A stretch of 64,000 nt of DNA from Castor canadensis (Eukaryota; Chordata; Mammalia; Rodentia; Castoridae), in the NCBI RefSeq assembly GCF_047511655.1, contig NC_133399.1:7567333-7631332 (forward strand), read 5' to 3'. This document shows, piece by piece, positions 44,985 through 55,399 of the stretch (its first letter is position 1; each line of letters opens with the position of its first letter). A model generated the notes under the pieces. That model did no database searches and was not told where the DNA came from. It worked only from the letters and a program-made list of their open reading frames with translations. The translations under genes were made by a program, and so were the position numbers.

Positions 44985-45058
44985 TACTGTGGTTTAAACT
45001 CAGGGTCTCACATTTGCCAGGTAGGTGCTCTACCACTCCAGCCACTCCACCAGAGCCC
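44985..45058 (-). mobile_element. ID-type SINE, antisense (same sense as OR transcript)
   Basis: 'ctgtggtttaaactcagggtctcac' and 'aggtaggtgctctaccactccagcc' are the minus strand of the tRNA-like SINE. It begins 39 bases after the OR stop codon, so it is probably in the OR 3' UTR. Confidence 0.85.
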
Positions 45059-45096
45059 AGGAGTACGTTTTGAAAAATACTCGTATGGATTTTCCC

Positions 45097-46014
45097 TCAG
45101 AGGTATCTTTTCAGAGCCCTCTTGATGTCTTTATTCTTCAGGCTGTAGATGAAGGGGTTCAGCATGGGGGTGACCACACTGTACATCACCGAGGCTGCTC
45201 CACTGGAGTGGGAGCTGTGGGTAGTAGCAGCACTAAAGTACACTCCTAGGATTGTACAGTAAAACAAGGAGACCACTGAAAGGTGAGACGCACAGGTGGA
45301 AAATGCTTTGTACTTCCCCTGAGCTGAAGAGATTGCACAGATGGAGGAAACTATCTTACAGTAAGAGTAAAGGATGCCGGCAAGGGGCCCAACACCCAGC
45401 AACACAGAAGTAAAATACATCACCAGCTCATTAGGGAAGGTGTCAGAACATGCAAGTTGGACCACTTGATTAAGTTCACAGAAATAGTGTGGGATTTCCA
45501 AGTCTGTACAGAAGGACAGCCGAAGCACCATTAAGCTTTGTAACAGGGAATGCAGGACACTAAGGATACAGGACACCAGAACCATCAGCACACAGAGCCG
45601 GGGGTTCATGATGACCGTGTAATGCAGAGGGTGACAGATGGCCACAAAGCGGTCATAGGCCATCACAGCCAGGAGGAAGTTCCCAAACCCAGCAAAGAGT
45701 ATGAAAAAATTCATCTGTGTGATGCAGGTGTCATAGGAGATGACCTTGTTCTGTGTCTGTATGTTTGCCAACATCTTGGGAACAATGGTTGTGGTAAGGC
45801 AGATGTCAGAAAGAGACAGGTTGGAGAGGAAAAAATACATGGGTATATGGAGATGGGTATCAGAGGTGATGGCCAGGATGATAAGCAAGTTTCCAATCAC
45901 AGTGATGAGGTACATAGAGAGGAAAAGCCAGAAAAGGAAGGGCTGCAATTCAGGTTCTCTTGAAAATCCCAGAAGAAGAAATTCTAACACTTGTGAACAA
46001 TTCCTTGGTTCCAT
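45097..46014 (-). CDS. Intact olfactory receptor, class II, family 7 (OR7-like)
   Basis: 305-residue seven-helix odorant receptor, standard length for the family. Begins [17 protein letters not shown] with an N-glycosylation site at Asn5. Motifs: GN (41-42), PMYFFLSN (58-65), Cys97 paired with Cys179 by family rule, [15 protein letters not shown] (118-132), SYCK after TM5 (217-220), [19 protein letters not shown] (236-254), [12 protein letters not shown] (283-294), end LKRYL. TM6, intracellular loop 3 and the [18 protein letters not shown] stretch are identical or nearly so to the + gene at 9069, while TM3-TM5 pocket positions differ (for example [11 protein letters not shown] versus [11 protein letters not shown]). 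The ATG is fixed by a splice acceptor 12 bases upstream. No inactivating change is seen. Confidence 0.97.
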   Translation of the reverse strand: MEPRNCSQVLEFLLLGFSREPELQPFLFWLFLSMYLITVIGNLLIILAITSDTHLHIPMYFFLSNLSLSDICLTTTIVPKMLANIQTQNKVISYDTCITQMNFFILFAGFGNFLLAVMAYDRFVAICHPLHYTVIMNPRLCVLMVLVSCILSVLHSLLQSLMVLRLSFCTDLEIPHYFCELNQVVQLACSDTFPNELVMYFTSVLLGVGPLAGILYSYCKIVSSICAISSAQGKYKAFSTCASHLSVVSLFYCTILGVYFSAATTHSSHSSGAASVMYSVVTPMLNPFIYSLKNKDIKRALKRYL

Positions 46015-46050
46015 GTGGTTGTATGACTGAAAGCAAGAGTGAGATTGAGA
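46015..46050 (-). promoter_or_regulatory. OR splice acceptor and 12-base leader
   Basis: On the minus strand CTCACTCTTGCTTTCAG precedes TCATACAACCAC and the ATG, a strong pyrimidine tract plus AG. Spacing equals that of the other three OR copies within a base. Confidence 0.75.
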
Positions 46051-46056
46051 ACAATT

Positions 46057-46075
46057 AGAGAGAGAGAGAGAGAGA
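46057..46075. repeat. (GA)n short microsatellite
   Basis: AGAGAG run just upstream of the OR splice acceptor, inside the presumed 5' intron. Confidence 0.9.
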
Positions 46076-46099
46076 AGAAATATACATATATTATTAAAC

Positions 46100-46484
46100 T
46101 TTCAGAAATTCTATCAATTTATATCTTATACTCAAGAAGTCATTCTTATAATTCATGCATGAGTATGGTCTCTTTTAAGGTATTACTTGCTATCTATGAA
46201 TAGGAATTCCTTATCCACTCTCAGCCTTGCCTCCAGAGATCATGGGTTCTGTAATTAAAACAAAAAATTTTCCTTATGTGTTTGAGGAATAAAAATTACA
46301 TATTAACTATGTTCCAGAAACTGTCTAGAAAATGTATTCATAGTGCAAAAAAGACAAATGTCTCTATATCCTAATGATTGTGAAAAACATAAGCAAACAG
46401 AAAAGTTGTATACCATGCCCTGTAATGACAGATTCCAGAACAAAAGGAAAGGAGGGGGTTAAAAAGAGATGGATGACTTTTTTT
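46100..46484 (-). repeat. OR-unit 5' flank (unit U4)
   Basis: Aligns with 59020-59300 upstream of the - strand pseudogene: 'cttttaagg', 'gaattcctt-tccactctcag-cttgcc', 'tatgttccag-cactgt'-type landmarks in order. The two - strand ORs are therefore duplicates including intron sequence. Confidence 0.65.
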
Positions 46485-47499
46485 AAAACTGTTGGTTAAA
46501 CACTAAGATTCCACCTCACCCCTGTTAGAATAGCCATCATCAGCAACACCACCAACAACAGGTGTTGGCGAGGATGCGGGGAAAAAGGAACCCTCTTACA
46601 CTGTTGGTGGGAATGTAGACTAGTACAACCACTCTGGAAAAAAATTTGGAGGCTACTTAAAAAGCTGGACATCGATCTACCATTTGACCCAGCAATACCA
46701 CTCTTGGGGATATACCCAAAAGACTGTTACTCCAGAGGCACCTGCACATCCATGTTTATTGCGGCACTATTCACAATAGCCAAGTTATGGAAACAGCCAA
46801 GATGCCCCACCACTGACGAATGGATTAAGAAAATGTGGTATCTATACACAATGGAATTTTATGCAGCCATGAAGAAGAACGAAATGTTATCATTCGCTGG
46901 TAAATGGATGGAATTGGAGAACATCATTCTGAGTGAGGTTAGCCTGGCCCAAAAGACCAAAAATCGTATGTTCTCGCTCATATGTGGACATTAGATCAAG
47001 GGCAAACACAACAAGGGGATTGGACTATGAGCACATGATAAAAGCGAGGGCACACAAGGGAGGGGTGAGGATAGGTAAGACACCTAAAAAACTAGCTAGC
47101 ATTTGTTGCACTTAACGCAGAGAAACTAAAGCAGATACCTTAAAGAAACTGAGGCCAATAGGAAAAGGGGACCAGGTACTAGAGAAAAGGTTAGATCAAA
47201 AAGAATTAACCTAGAAGGTAACACACACTCACAGGAAATCAATGTGAGTCAATGCCCTGTATAGCTATCCTTATCTCAACCAGCAAAACCCCTTGTTCCT
47301 TCCTATTATTGCTTATACTCTCTCTACAACAAAATTAGAGATAAGGGCAAAATAGTTTCTGCTGGGTATTGAGGGGGGGAGCGAGAGGGGGTGGAGTGGG
47401 TGGTAAGGGAGGGGGTGGGGGCAGGGGGGAGAAATGACCCAAGCCTTGTATGCACATATGAATAATAAAAGAAAAATGAAAAAAAAAACTGTTGGTTAA
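46485..47499 (+). mobile_element. Young L1, 5' truncated, with target-site duplication
   Basis: Starts inside ORF2 at 46501 and keeps the ORF2 frame open from 46503 to the natural TAG at 46994 (164 codons, [13 protein letters not shown]... RMFSLICGH). The 3' UTR follows with the G-rich tract (47371-47430) and poly(A). Flanked by a perfect 15-base duplication AAAACTGTTGGTTAA (46485-46499, 47485-47499). Best reference for the young family's C-terminus. Inserted in the 5' flank of the - strand OR, opposite to its transcription. Confidence 0.97.
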
Positions 47500-47765
47500 G
47501 CAAGAACAGCAAACAGTGACATTTTAACAACGATCTCACAGAAAATTGGTCAAAGGCCTCAAAGTTACCTGGAGGAAGCTTATTTCCAATGCTCAAAGCC
47601 ACCAAGGGAGCCAGTGTGGAAACAGAGTAACAAGAGGGAGAAAGATGGCTCAAATTTGGAAGACAAGCAACATAACAGAAGATGATGTAGAACACTGGTT
47701 AAAAGAGGCTAAGATAGGTAGAGGAGGAGGAAGAATGGAAAGGGTGTCATTAATTGAGGGAAAAT
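47500..47765 (-). repeat. OR-unit 5' flank continued (unit U4)
   Basis: 'gcaagaacagcaaacagtgacatt' and 'ccaccaagggagccagtgtgga' align with 'gcaagaacagcagattgtgata' and 'gagagccacagtgtca' at 59425-59490 in unit U5. Confidence 0.6.
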
Positions 47766-47769
47766 GAAT

Positions 47770-48345
47770 TTTGGTTGGAGAACTAAGGTCTAGTTCTCTA
47801 TTTTGCATGGTAGTTTGACTGCAAATAACATTAATTATTTATATTACAAAATATCTTGAGGGCATATTGGAATGTTCCCAACACAAAGAAAACATAAATA
47901 TTAAGGAAATACAAATGATAACTACTTTGCTTTCATTATTACTCATAATTGAGTCATATGGAACACCATGAAAATGTAGAGTTTTATGGGTTAAAGTAGA
48001 TTATAAAGTACTGTCTCATTGTAATTACATATGCACCATAGTATTTTCTTTTTATTGTATGTTATATATTGTAATTATGTGATTGTGGAGGGGTTAGGTT
48101 ATGTAACACTTTTCACCACGGAGTTTGGAAAAACTTAAGGAGTTTAGAAAACCCTCAGCTGTACTATTTATTATTCTTGCGCAAATAGGAGTTAAACACT
48201 TGAGTCTCAATTTTGTTGGCTATAAATTTTGGTTACAGTGGTACCCCATTATTAAGAATCTTGTAAGAATTAAATGAGGAAATATGCAAAGATAGAATAT
48301 GGAATGATGCTTTCAAAGAATGAAGAGTAATTGAATTTTCATATC
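47770..48345. other. Unassigned AT-rich sequence
   Basis: Nothing recognised. Confidence 0.3.
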
Positions 48346-48349
48346 CAAA

Positions 48350-48660
48350 AGAAGAGAAATAATTATATAAGGATATACAAACAGTATTATATTTATTGCT
48401 GCAATATTCATAAGAGACAAGATATGAAATCAACCAAGGTGTCTATCGATGTGTAAATGGATGAAGATCCTGTGATAGAAAGACACAATGTTCCCATTAT
48501 TCAGTCTAAGAAAAGGAATGGTATTCTGTCATTTGTAGCAAGTGGATAGAAATGGAACGATATTATGTTAGGAAGAGTTTAATAGAGACGGAGAGGAATA
48601 GGAGAAAGAAGGGTTATAGGCATAAATTAACAATGATTTAATGACATGAATATAGATCCA
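48350..48660 (+). mobile_element. Old L1 3' region fragment
   Basis: 'attgctgcaatattcataagag', 'caaccaaggtgtctatcgatg', 'gtaaatggatgaag' and 'gtcatttgtagcaagtggatagaaatgg' are degraded ORF2 end. Confidence 0.7.
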
Positions 48661-48979
48661 TAATTACATTGTTGAATACCTACTCATGAGATAATATAAC
48701 ATATGATATTCAGGAATGTTCTGGCTTCTACACATTCCCAGTTGTTATTTGTTAAAAGAATCAACTATTTTGTCTTAGGATATGGAGATTTATTGTATGA
48801 TAACATTATATTTCAAATTATTTGGAAAAGTTTAAATAGTTAAATAAAAGCTGGCCTAAATGACATATATCTGCAAGAAGAAGACATTGGGCCTGTGCTA
48901 GCATATCTTACAAAAAATATCAGAAGAATTAAGGACCTCAGTGTAAAATTAAGCAATATAGTTTATATGATCATCAAGA

Positions 48980-49072
48980 GGATTATGGTTGGCGGTGTGC
49001 CTCAAGTGGAAGGGTACCTGCGTAGCAAGCATGAGGCCCTGAATTCAAACCCCAGTACTGCAAAAAAAAGAC
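48980..49072 (+). mobile_element. ID-type SINE
   Basis: 'ggttggcggtgtgcctcaagtgg', 'tagcaagcatgaggccctga', 'attcaaaccccagtactgc' and A-rich tail. Confidence 0.88.
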
Positions 49073-49091
49073 TTCATATAAAAATCTGTGG

Positions 49092-49175
49092 GTTGGAAGC
49101 TTTGAAGGACCTTAGTAGTATAGTGCTTGATGCACACATACCTGGGTTCTGTCCCCAGCACTGCAAACAAAGTTG
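49092..49175 (+). mobile_element. ID-type SINE, degenerate
   Basis: 'tagtagtatagtgcttgatgc' and 'ctgggttctgtccccagcactgc' follow the previous copy head-to-tail. Confidence 0.75.
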
Positions 49176-49179
49176 CATG

Positions 49180-49590
49180 CAAGTGCAAATTATCTTCATT
49201 AAAACAAGGAATTAAGAAGTAAAATGACTGACACATATTTAAGTAAACATTTTATTGCCAGCAATATTCACCAATAATCACTTGAGAAGCAACTTTTGAA
49301 GGTAATTTAAAATGCTAACCACAAAAATGGGCATATAGTAAATATCAACAAATTGAAATTATGATTATTTAGAAATCCTATAACAGTAGGAGGAAACAAT
49401 AAGAAATCTCTTTCATAGGAATTTGTATTGGGAAAAGCATATAAACAGCAGTTACTCCAATGGTGCTGGAAGTCTTAAGCAGGTGGCAAATGGGGTACTC
49501 TGACTTTTCTCAAGGTGGAAGTGGAAGCATCTAAGGATAGTTCTAAAAGTTTAAAATGCCATCAAGGAGACAATCAAGACTGAGAAATGC
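49180..49590. other. Unassigned sequence
   Basis: No gene or repeat recognised. Confidence 0.3.
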
Positions 49591-49594
49591 AAAT

Positions 49595-49932
49595 GGCCCA
49601 TGCTTTTCTCATATGCAAAATCTAGACTAAAAGTTGACATTTGTGTAAAATTGAGACTATTTGGGGTAAAATTGAGACTATTTGGGGAACAAGTAGAAGG
49701 AGGAGGGTGAAAGGAGAGGTTGACGGGGTGGTGGTGGTGGGTCTGAGTAAAAGCACTTTATATGCATGTAAAGACATAAAATATTGAATCCAGCTAATAT
49801 TTTTACAATGGGGGAGAAAAAGGACAAAAACATGCAATACAGTGAGTGAATTTTAGCAAAGTACATTTTCTCCATGCGTGCAAATATCACAATGAGATAT
49901 CTGTGCATAACTAATCTAAATTAATAAAATGT
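49595..49932 (+). mobile_element. Old L1 3' UTR with a 21-base tandem duplication
   Basis: 'cttttctcatatgcaaaatctagac', 'ctttatatgcatgtaaagacat', 'atatcacaatgagatatctgtgcataac' and 'taaattaataaaatg' are sense L1 3' UTR. A 21-base unit is repeated exactly at 49645-49665 and 49666-49686. Confidence 0.75.
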
Positions 49933-49935
49933 AGT

Positions 49936-50138
49936 TTGGCATGACAATACACACCTGTAAACCTGGTTATCCAGAAGGCAGAGGCAGGATGATCACAAGT
50001 TCAAAGCCAGCCAATCAAATTTCAGTCATCCATATCTCAAAACAAAACATAAGCAAAAGGGCTGGGGGCATAGCTCAAGTGGTAGAGGGCTTGCCTAGCA
50101 AGGGCAAGCCCTGAGCTCAACCCCAGTACCTGAAATGT
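49936..50138 (+). mobile_element. Composite SINE (B1-like + tRNA/ID-like)
   Basis: Left: 'acacctgtaaacctggttatcc', 'ggcagaggcaggatgatcac'. Right: 'agggctgggggcatagctcaagtggtagag', 'cttgcctagcaag', 'ctcaaccccagtacc'. Confidence 0.9.
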
Positions 50139-50139
50139 T

Positions 50140-50438
50140 GCAGACAACTTCTATCTCACATTTTCTCAGTTATGGAACTATGGATATAATGGACAAGATC
50201 AACAACTGGTGGGGTCTGTGCGTGACTTAATCCACATTCAACAGCAGCAGTATCCTCCACTCACCCTTCCTCAGGGCAGAGTGAAGACCATCTCCAGCGA
50301 TGGCTCATTTTCAGCATGGGCGAATACATATATTTTTGAGAACTGTAGTTCTAAATTAATAATCCCCAAATATATTTGCCCAAGTCATTGAAGATTGATG
50401 ATATTATAGGATTTTTTTACTGCATGCACTCATTTGTT
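50140..50438. other. Unassigned sequence
   Basis: No gene or repeat recognised. Confidence 0.3.
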
Positions 50439-50439
50439 T

Positions 50440-50556
50440 TTGTTAGCATATCAATACAATAGCAATCATACAATATACAGGGGGATACATTCTGACATTT
50501 ACATATGTACTTACAATATATCTTAGTTAGATTTACTCCTTCATCATTCTCCCTGA
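50440..50556 (-). mobile_element. Old L1 3' UTR fragment, antisense
   Basis: 'agggggatacattctgacatttacatatg' and 'atcttagttagatttactccttcatcattctccct' match the recurring antisense 3' UTR. Confidence 0.75.
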
Positions 50557-50559
50557 ATT

Positions 50560-52040
50560 TGTCGCTTAAGGCTAAAGATAGAGACTTAACTTCATCCTCA
50601 GACAAGGCAGCAGGAATAAGTGAAACATTGGTCCCTTTTCAGAATTAGGAATCAAAAAGAAATAAAGTTGTCCTGTTCAGCCCAAGGTTGCACAGTATTA
50701 GGGACACTAACAGAGAAGATATACACAGGTACTTAGATCTGTCTGTGAGACATAACTGTCTCTGTTACTCCAACCCCTGGGCACATCATTCCCCAGGGGC
50801 ATTGTATTACACATACAGAAGTTTTTCTCCTGAAGATTCTCTGTTCTCAAGAGACCAGGTCAGAAGTCAGGCGAATTAGTCTTTATTACCCCTTCTCCTT
50901 GAACTTGTCTGCTTTCCAGAGATCTAACTTCCTAACACCTTGTCCCAACTCCATTTGAATTTTCTCCCAGATCTCACAATGAGAAACTTGTCTTAACTAG
51001 GTCATTAGGGTCTCCAAATCCTTCACTTATGTGGGAGACATAGCACTTGACATCTCCAGAAACTTGTTATTCCCCTCTTCAACAAGAAAGAGACTGTATT
51101 GATTTGATTATAAAACCAAGGGTACTACATTACTTGGTTCGTAATACTTCTCCTGAAACAGGAAATGTATATTTATTGCATTAATTAAGAGCTGTCATTT
51201 AAATTTCATTAATAAAATCTTTGGTAATTCTACATTATGAATTTAGATCTTCTTATACACGTTACTCTAAGCTTCTTTATCTTATAAATTTTATTTATTT
51301 TTATAAAAGTCTATTCTTTGGCCAATACTTTTTTACCTTCATCCTACATTTGAAGAAGTGGAGCTCAGAAGGATCAGTAATATGCCCAAAGTAAACGTTA
51401 GGTGCCCATGATGTCTTTAATTGGAAACTATTTTTATGTTTCCAATTCTTTTTTTGTAGACCAGTGGCCTTCACTCAGAGATGAGTTTGTTTCTAATGGA
51501 CAGCTGGAATTATCTGGAGAATTTTAATTGTCACATAGGTGGTGCAAGTACCTAGCAGGTGGAGACCAGTGATGACATTCAATATTGTACAATCCACAGG
51601 AAAACCTTCAGCTCTCCTAGAAATATTAAATGTGGAAAGGCTGTGAAACCCTACTGTAGACAAGAACATCTCCGAATTCAGTGGGGTACATGAATCCCTT
51701 TTTCTGATCCTACAGGTCAAGGATGGTTCACATGTCCTGTATATGTAACCAGTTCCCAGTGAACATTGATGTTTCTGGTTCCAGTCTGTGAACCAGTCTT
51801 GGAGTATTAAGCCAGCAGTCCAGTCATGTGTAGCTACTTGGAACATTTACCAGCAGGATTCTCTATGTACATCATGTCTGGTCTTAGGTGGTCAAGTACT
51901 GAATTCCATAACACAATACCTACATACATAAGTTTGCAGTAACCTTGAGTATGTCTCATGACAGGAAATGAAATTTTATGACATTTGGTACCTTATCTAT
52001 AATCTTAGGAAGTCCCACCTTTTATAGAGTTGACATTAGA
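50560..52040. repeat. Unnamed OR-cluster block, copy B, containing MER20
   Basis: The longest copy. First part aligns with copies A and C ('gtcctgttca-ccaaggt', 'atcattcccc-ggg', 'ttctcctgaagattctctgttctcaag', 'cag-tcaggcgaat'). Second part aligns with D ('cttgttattcccctcttcaac-agaaagagactg'). It starts about 4.5 kb upstream of the intact - strand OR. No open frame is conserved between copies, so it is more likely non-coding or a dead repeat than an active gene. Confidence 0.7.
51462..51655 (+). mobile_element. MER20 hAT DNA transposon remnant (block B)
   Basis: 'cagtggccttcactcagagatg', 'tatctggagaattttaattgtcacata', 'ggtggtgcaagtacctagcaggtggag' and 'ggctgtgaaaccctac' follow the MER20 consensus end to end, including the CAGTGG and AAACCCT termini. 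Confidence 0.82.
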
Positions 52041-52044
52041 AATA

Positions 52045-52410
52045 AGCATCAATTTTGAGCTCATGGGACATAACCAGGCACATGAAGATGAACAATCAAT
52101 ATTAGCTACTGTAATGATGTCCCAGTTACACATTTACTAAACTGCTTGTGACCTGAGAATTGCCTCTTGTGACAGGAAGTGATTTGAGATCGCTCTTCTC
52201 TTGGTCAGTCAGTAAATATTGATAATGAATGGACACCTCTCCATACATTCTACTTGGAGTCCAGAATATTTGAAAGGCCACCATTATAACTTTTGTACCT
52301 GTGTATACATCTTCTAAGCACTCAGGATGATTCAAATAGCCACTGTAATAATATTTCAAACTGTTTTCTGTGTTCCACATTTTGGGATTTCTGCACAGCT
52401 GCCATTTCAT
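52045..52410. other. Unassigned sequence
   Basis: No gene or repeat recognised. Confidence 0.3.
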
Positions 52411-52412
52411 GG

Positions 52413-52608
52413 TGTTTCATATATGTACTCATGGATGAAAATGGAAAAATGAGGCCTATTGAAGCTATTCAAGAACTGGGGGGAAGGAGGAGAAAGGAGA
52501 AAGATGGAGGGAGAGAATTCAACTACAATAAAATGTATGAACTTTTGTACATGTCACAATGCATCCCTAGTAAAACAATAATATGATAATAATAAATATA
52601 AATAAGTA
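52413..52608 (+). mobile_element. Old L1 3' UTR tail
   Basis: 'gtactcatggatgaaaatggaaaaatgaggcctattgaagctattc', 'gagagaattcaactacaataaa' and 'gtcacaatgcatccctagtaaaacaataa' are the sense tail of the older L1 3' UTR. Confidence 0.8.
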
Positions 52609-52609
52609 A

Positions 52610-52930
52610 AAAATAAAACAGTATTGAAAAATCTCTCAACATTTCTTATTCTCCTTGTCACAACTCCACAGCATAGAGTTCATAAATGTTTGATGTCAGA
52701 AGCAGTATGAAATATTTGCATTTTCTCCCATTTACATTGTTTTATTTTTCAAAATTAAGCATTTACTTGGTTTTCTCTATCAGAGTACTATACACTACTA
52801 CATTTGCCTTTAGGTCTTGATGGCTCCTCAGGTGGAAGAAGCCTATTCCTTGAGATATGCTGATTTATGTGAGTAAACATGACATGTTCCATATCTAAGC
52901 AGTAGTTGTGATTGCAATGTGAAATGACAC
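52610..52930. other. Unassigned sequence
   Basis: No gene or repeat recognised. Confidence 0.3.
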
Positions 52931-52934
52931 CATT

Positions 52935-53258
52935 GCCCAGTATGGTTGCTCATGTCTATAATACCAGCTGTTTAGAAAGTGGAGATCAGAGGATTATGTT
53001 TTAAGGAAAATGGCACAAAAGTTTGTAGGATCCCACTCCATTTCAATACATAAAAGTTGGATGTTGTGGTGCATGGATGTTCTCTCAGTTACATAAATAG
53101 GAGGATCATGATATAGATCAAAGTTGGCAAAAGGATGAGACCCCATTCAAAAAACAAACTGAAGCACAAGCACGGGAGGTATGGTTGTAGTGGTGGAGTG
53201 CTGCCTTGCAAGTGGAAGACCGTGAGTTCATATCCCAGAACTACCAAGTGATTAAATA
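52935..53258 (+). mobile_element. Composite SINE(s), degenerate
   Basis: Two B1-like starts ('tatggttgctcatgtctataata', 'gttggatgttgtggtgcatgg') followed by an ID-like part ('gaggtatggttgtagtggtggag', 'gtgagttcatatcccagaactacc'). Confidence 0.78.
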
Positions 53259-53261
53259 TCA

Positions 53262-53710
53262 AAAAAAGTAAAATGCCATGGTTTTCTCTGATCCTTCTCT
53301 CTTAAACTGATCTTGCTGTTGTGCTAGCTACAGAACTAATTAGATTTATAGACTAATATAATATGAAGACTTGTGTCCTAATGTTCACAAATTAAGCCCA
53401 TTTGTCCCTGTACAAAAGATTTTGGAAGCAGGTCCTTGGGAAAAATTATGTCATGAAAATAGAGCACTGATAAATGTTTGTTCAAAATCAACATTATTAT
53501 TTTTATATCATGCCTAGGTGTGGTCCATTGTGGGGAAAGAAAACATGTAGGGTTCTCTCTATGCTAGTATCAAAATTGTTTATTCCATTGACTAGAATGT
53601 TCTGTAAGTTTTTGTTAAGTTATAATTTTCTGGATTTCATCTCATTAGACCTATCAAAGAAGGATTAAAAGATTATAAGACAAGCAAAAACCTAACCTGA
53701 TTAATAGACA
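53262..53710. other. Unassigned sequence
   Basis: No gene recognised; a short frame at 53474 has no motif. Confidence 0.3.
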
Positions 53711-53714
53711 AAAT

Positions 53715-54660
53715 GTCTGAACTGAAAGTTGGCAAATACCCATATAAAACTGTCAATACCTTATGTTATCAGGGAATTGCAAGTGAAAATATGAGCTATT
53801 ATTACATATATTTTAGAACAGTTAAAATCTGAACAAACTGCAGGTGAACACATGGAGAAAAAGGAATACTCATTTATTGCCGTTGTGGATGCAAAATTGT
53901 ACAACCAAGTCAGAACACAGTTCAGCAGTTTCTTACAAAACTAAGTATCTCACCACACTATCTATTAATTTCACTGCTTAGAATTTGCATAAATTAGCTG
54001 AAAACTTCCACTGACAAAACAAAGAAACAAACAAAAATGACACAAAAATGTTTACATCAGCTTAATTCATAATTGCCAAAAGCTTGATGGAATCTCTCAA
54101 TATGCTCGTCAACAGGTTATGGATAATCAAATAGTGGTATGCCTTTACAAATAAATGTTTTTCAGCAATGAAAAGAAATTAGCTATCAAGCCATGAAAAC
54201 ACATACAGAACCCCTAAGTGCATATTGCTAAGTGAGAATGTTAAACACTGTGGTTCCAGCTATATGATATTCTGGAAAAATACAAACCTGTGACTGTCAT
54301 AGGGCTGTGAGACATTGAGGAGAGGCAGGACAACACATGAAGTTAGAATATAGAAAACCTGTAGGCAACTGGAAATATTCTGTAGAATACTGTAATGTTG
54401 CATAGATGCTATACTACATTTGCAAATATCCATAGAATCTACAAAAAAAGAAAAAGCCCTAATGTAAATATCCATTTTAAATAATAATAATAATTATAAT
54501 AAACCATTTGTAGTCATTGTACCACATTTATACAAGATGCTAGTGATAGGAAAAAATGTGGGAAAATTGATGTGGTATGTTGGGTCTCTGCTGTTTCTAT
54601 TCACTGGTCTACAATCCTAAGCTGCTCTAAAAACTATTTCAAATTAAAAATGGAGTTAAT
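53715..54660 (+). mobile_element. Very old L1ME-type element, ORF2 end and 3' UTR
   Basis: 'gggaattgcaagtgaaaat', 'gttgtggatgcaaaattgtacaacc', 'atcagcttaattcataattgcc', 'gcaatgaaaagaaattagctatc' and 'atggtcta-aatcctaagctgctctaaaaac' give the sense order of L1ME-type repeats, the counterpart of the antisense copies at 21 and 37 kb. Confidence 0.8.
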
Positions 54661-54664
54661 AAAA

Positions 54665-55180
54665 ATAGTTATAGTCACACAAGTGAATTAGACACCAACC
54701 TGAATGGTTGGAGTCCATATCCAAAAATCTGTGGTGAAAACTGAATTAAGTTTAACATCAACCAAAATACACAAATGATTCACTCCCACAAAAAACAGAA
54801 CAATCAAAATTACTGCGTCATGCAAGGGTCAGAACCCTGGCTTCCAGATGGTGACCTTTGGTGTCTATAAGGTGGCACTGGTGAAATTGTTTCTAGGGCA
54901 TTTGTTTTACAGGTGTAAATAGTTACAAAAGTTCATACAACTGAGTATTAATAACACACATTTATACATGAATATTATGTCTATTTTTGTGACTGTGCTT
55001 TAGTATTTCCAATTCATTTAACCTTATATATACAAACATAAATATTATATATGTTAAGTTGTAAAATGTAATGCTAATGTTTTTGAAGAAAACATTTACT
55101 TATTAAAAACAAGTGAGAAGCCAGTTTTGCAGTTGCTTGTTATCTACTAAATATATATTTTAACTTAATTTCTTCTTTTT
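54665..55180. other. Unassigned AT-rich sequence
   Basis: No gene or repeat recognised. Confidence 0.3.
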
Positions 55181-55184
55181 AGTA

Positions 55185-55395
55185 TGTTATAATTGTGCTG
55201 GTGGTACCTTGTCATATTTACAAAAGCTGTTAAAATATTTCATAGTTGAATTTCCCAAATCCATCATTGTCATTTATCTTCTCCCATTTTTGGAGTAGTA
55301 TCAACATGTCTCATTTTTCATTTTCAAACATTAGTATATAATATTTCCATTACATTCAACCTCCTTCACCCCTTCAAGAAATTATTTAATGTGAA
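55185..55395 (-). mobile_element. Old L1 3' UTR, antisense
   Basis: 'gtaccttgtcatatttacaaaagc', 'tttggagtagtatcaacatgtctcatttttcattttc' and 'cattacattcaacctccttcacccc' match the recurring antisense 3' UTR. Confidence 0.75.
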
Positions 55396-55399
55396 TAGG

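Noticed and set aside
45550-46030. Plus-strand frames of 96-137 codons opposite the - strand OR
   Set aside because: Antisense shadows of the OR reading frame; the same occurs opposite the other OR copies.
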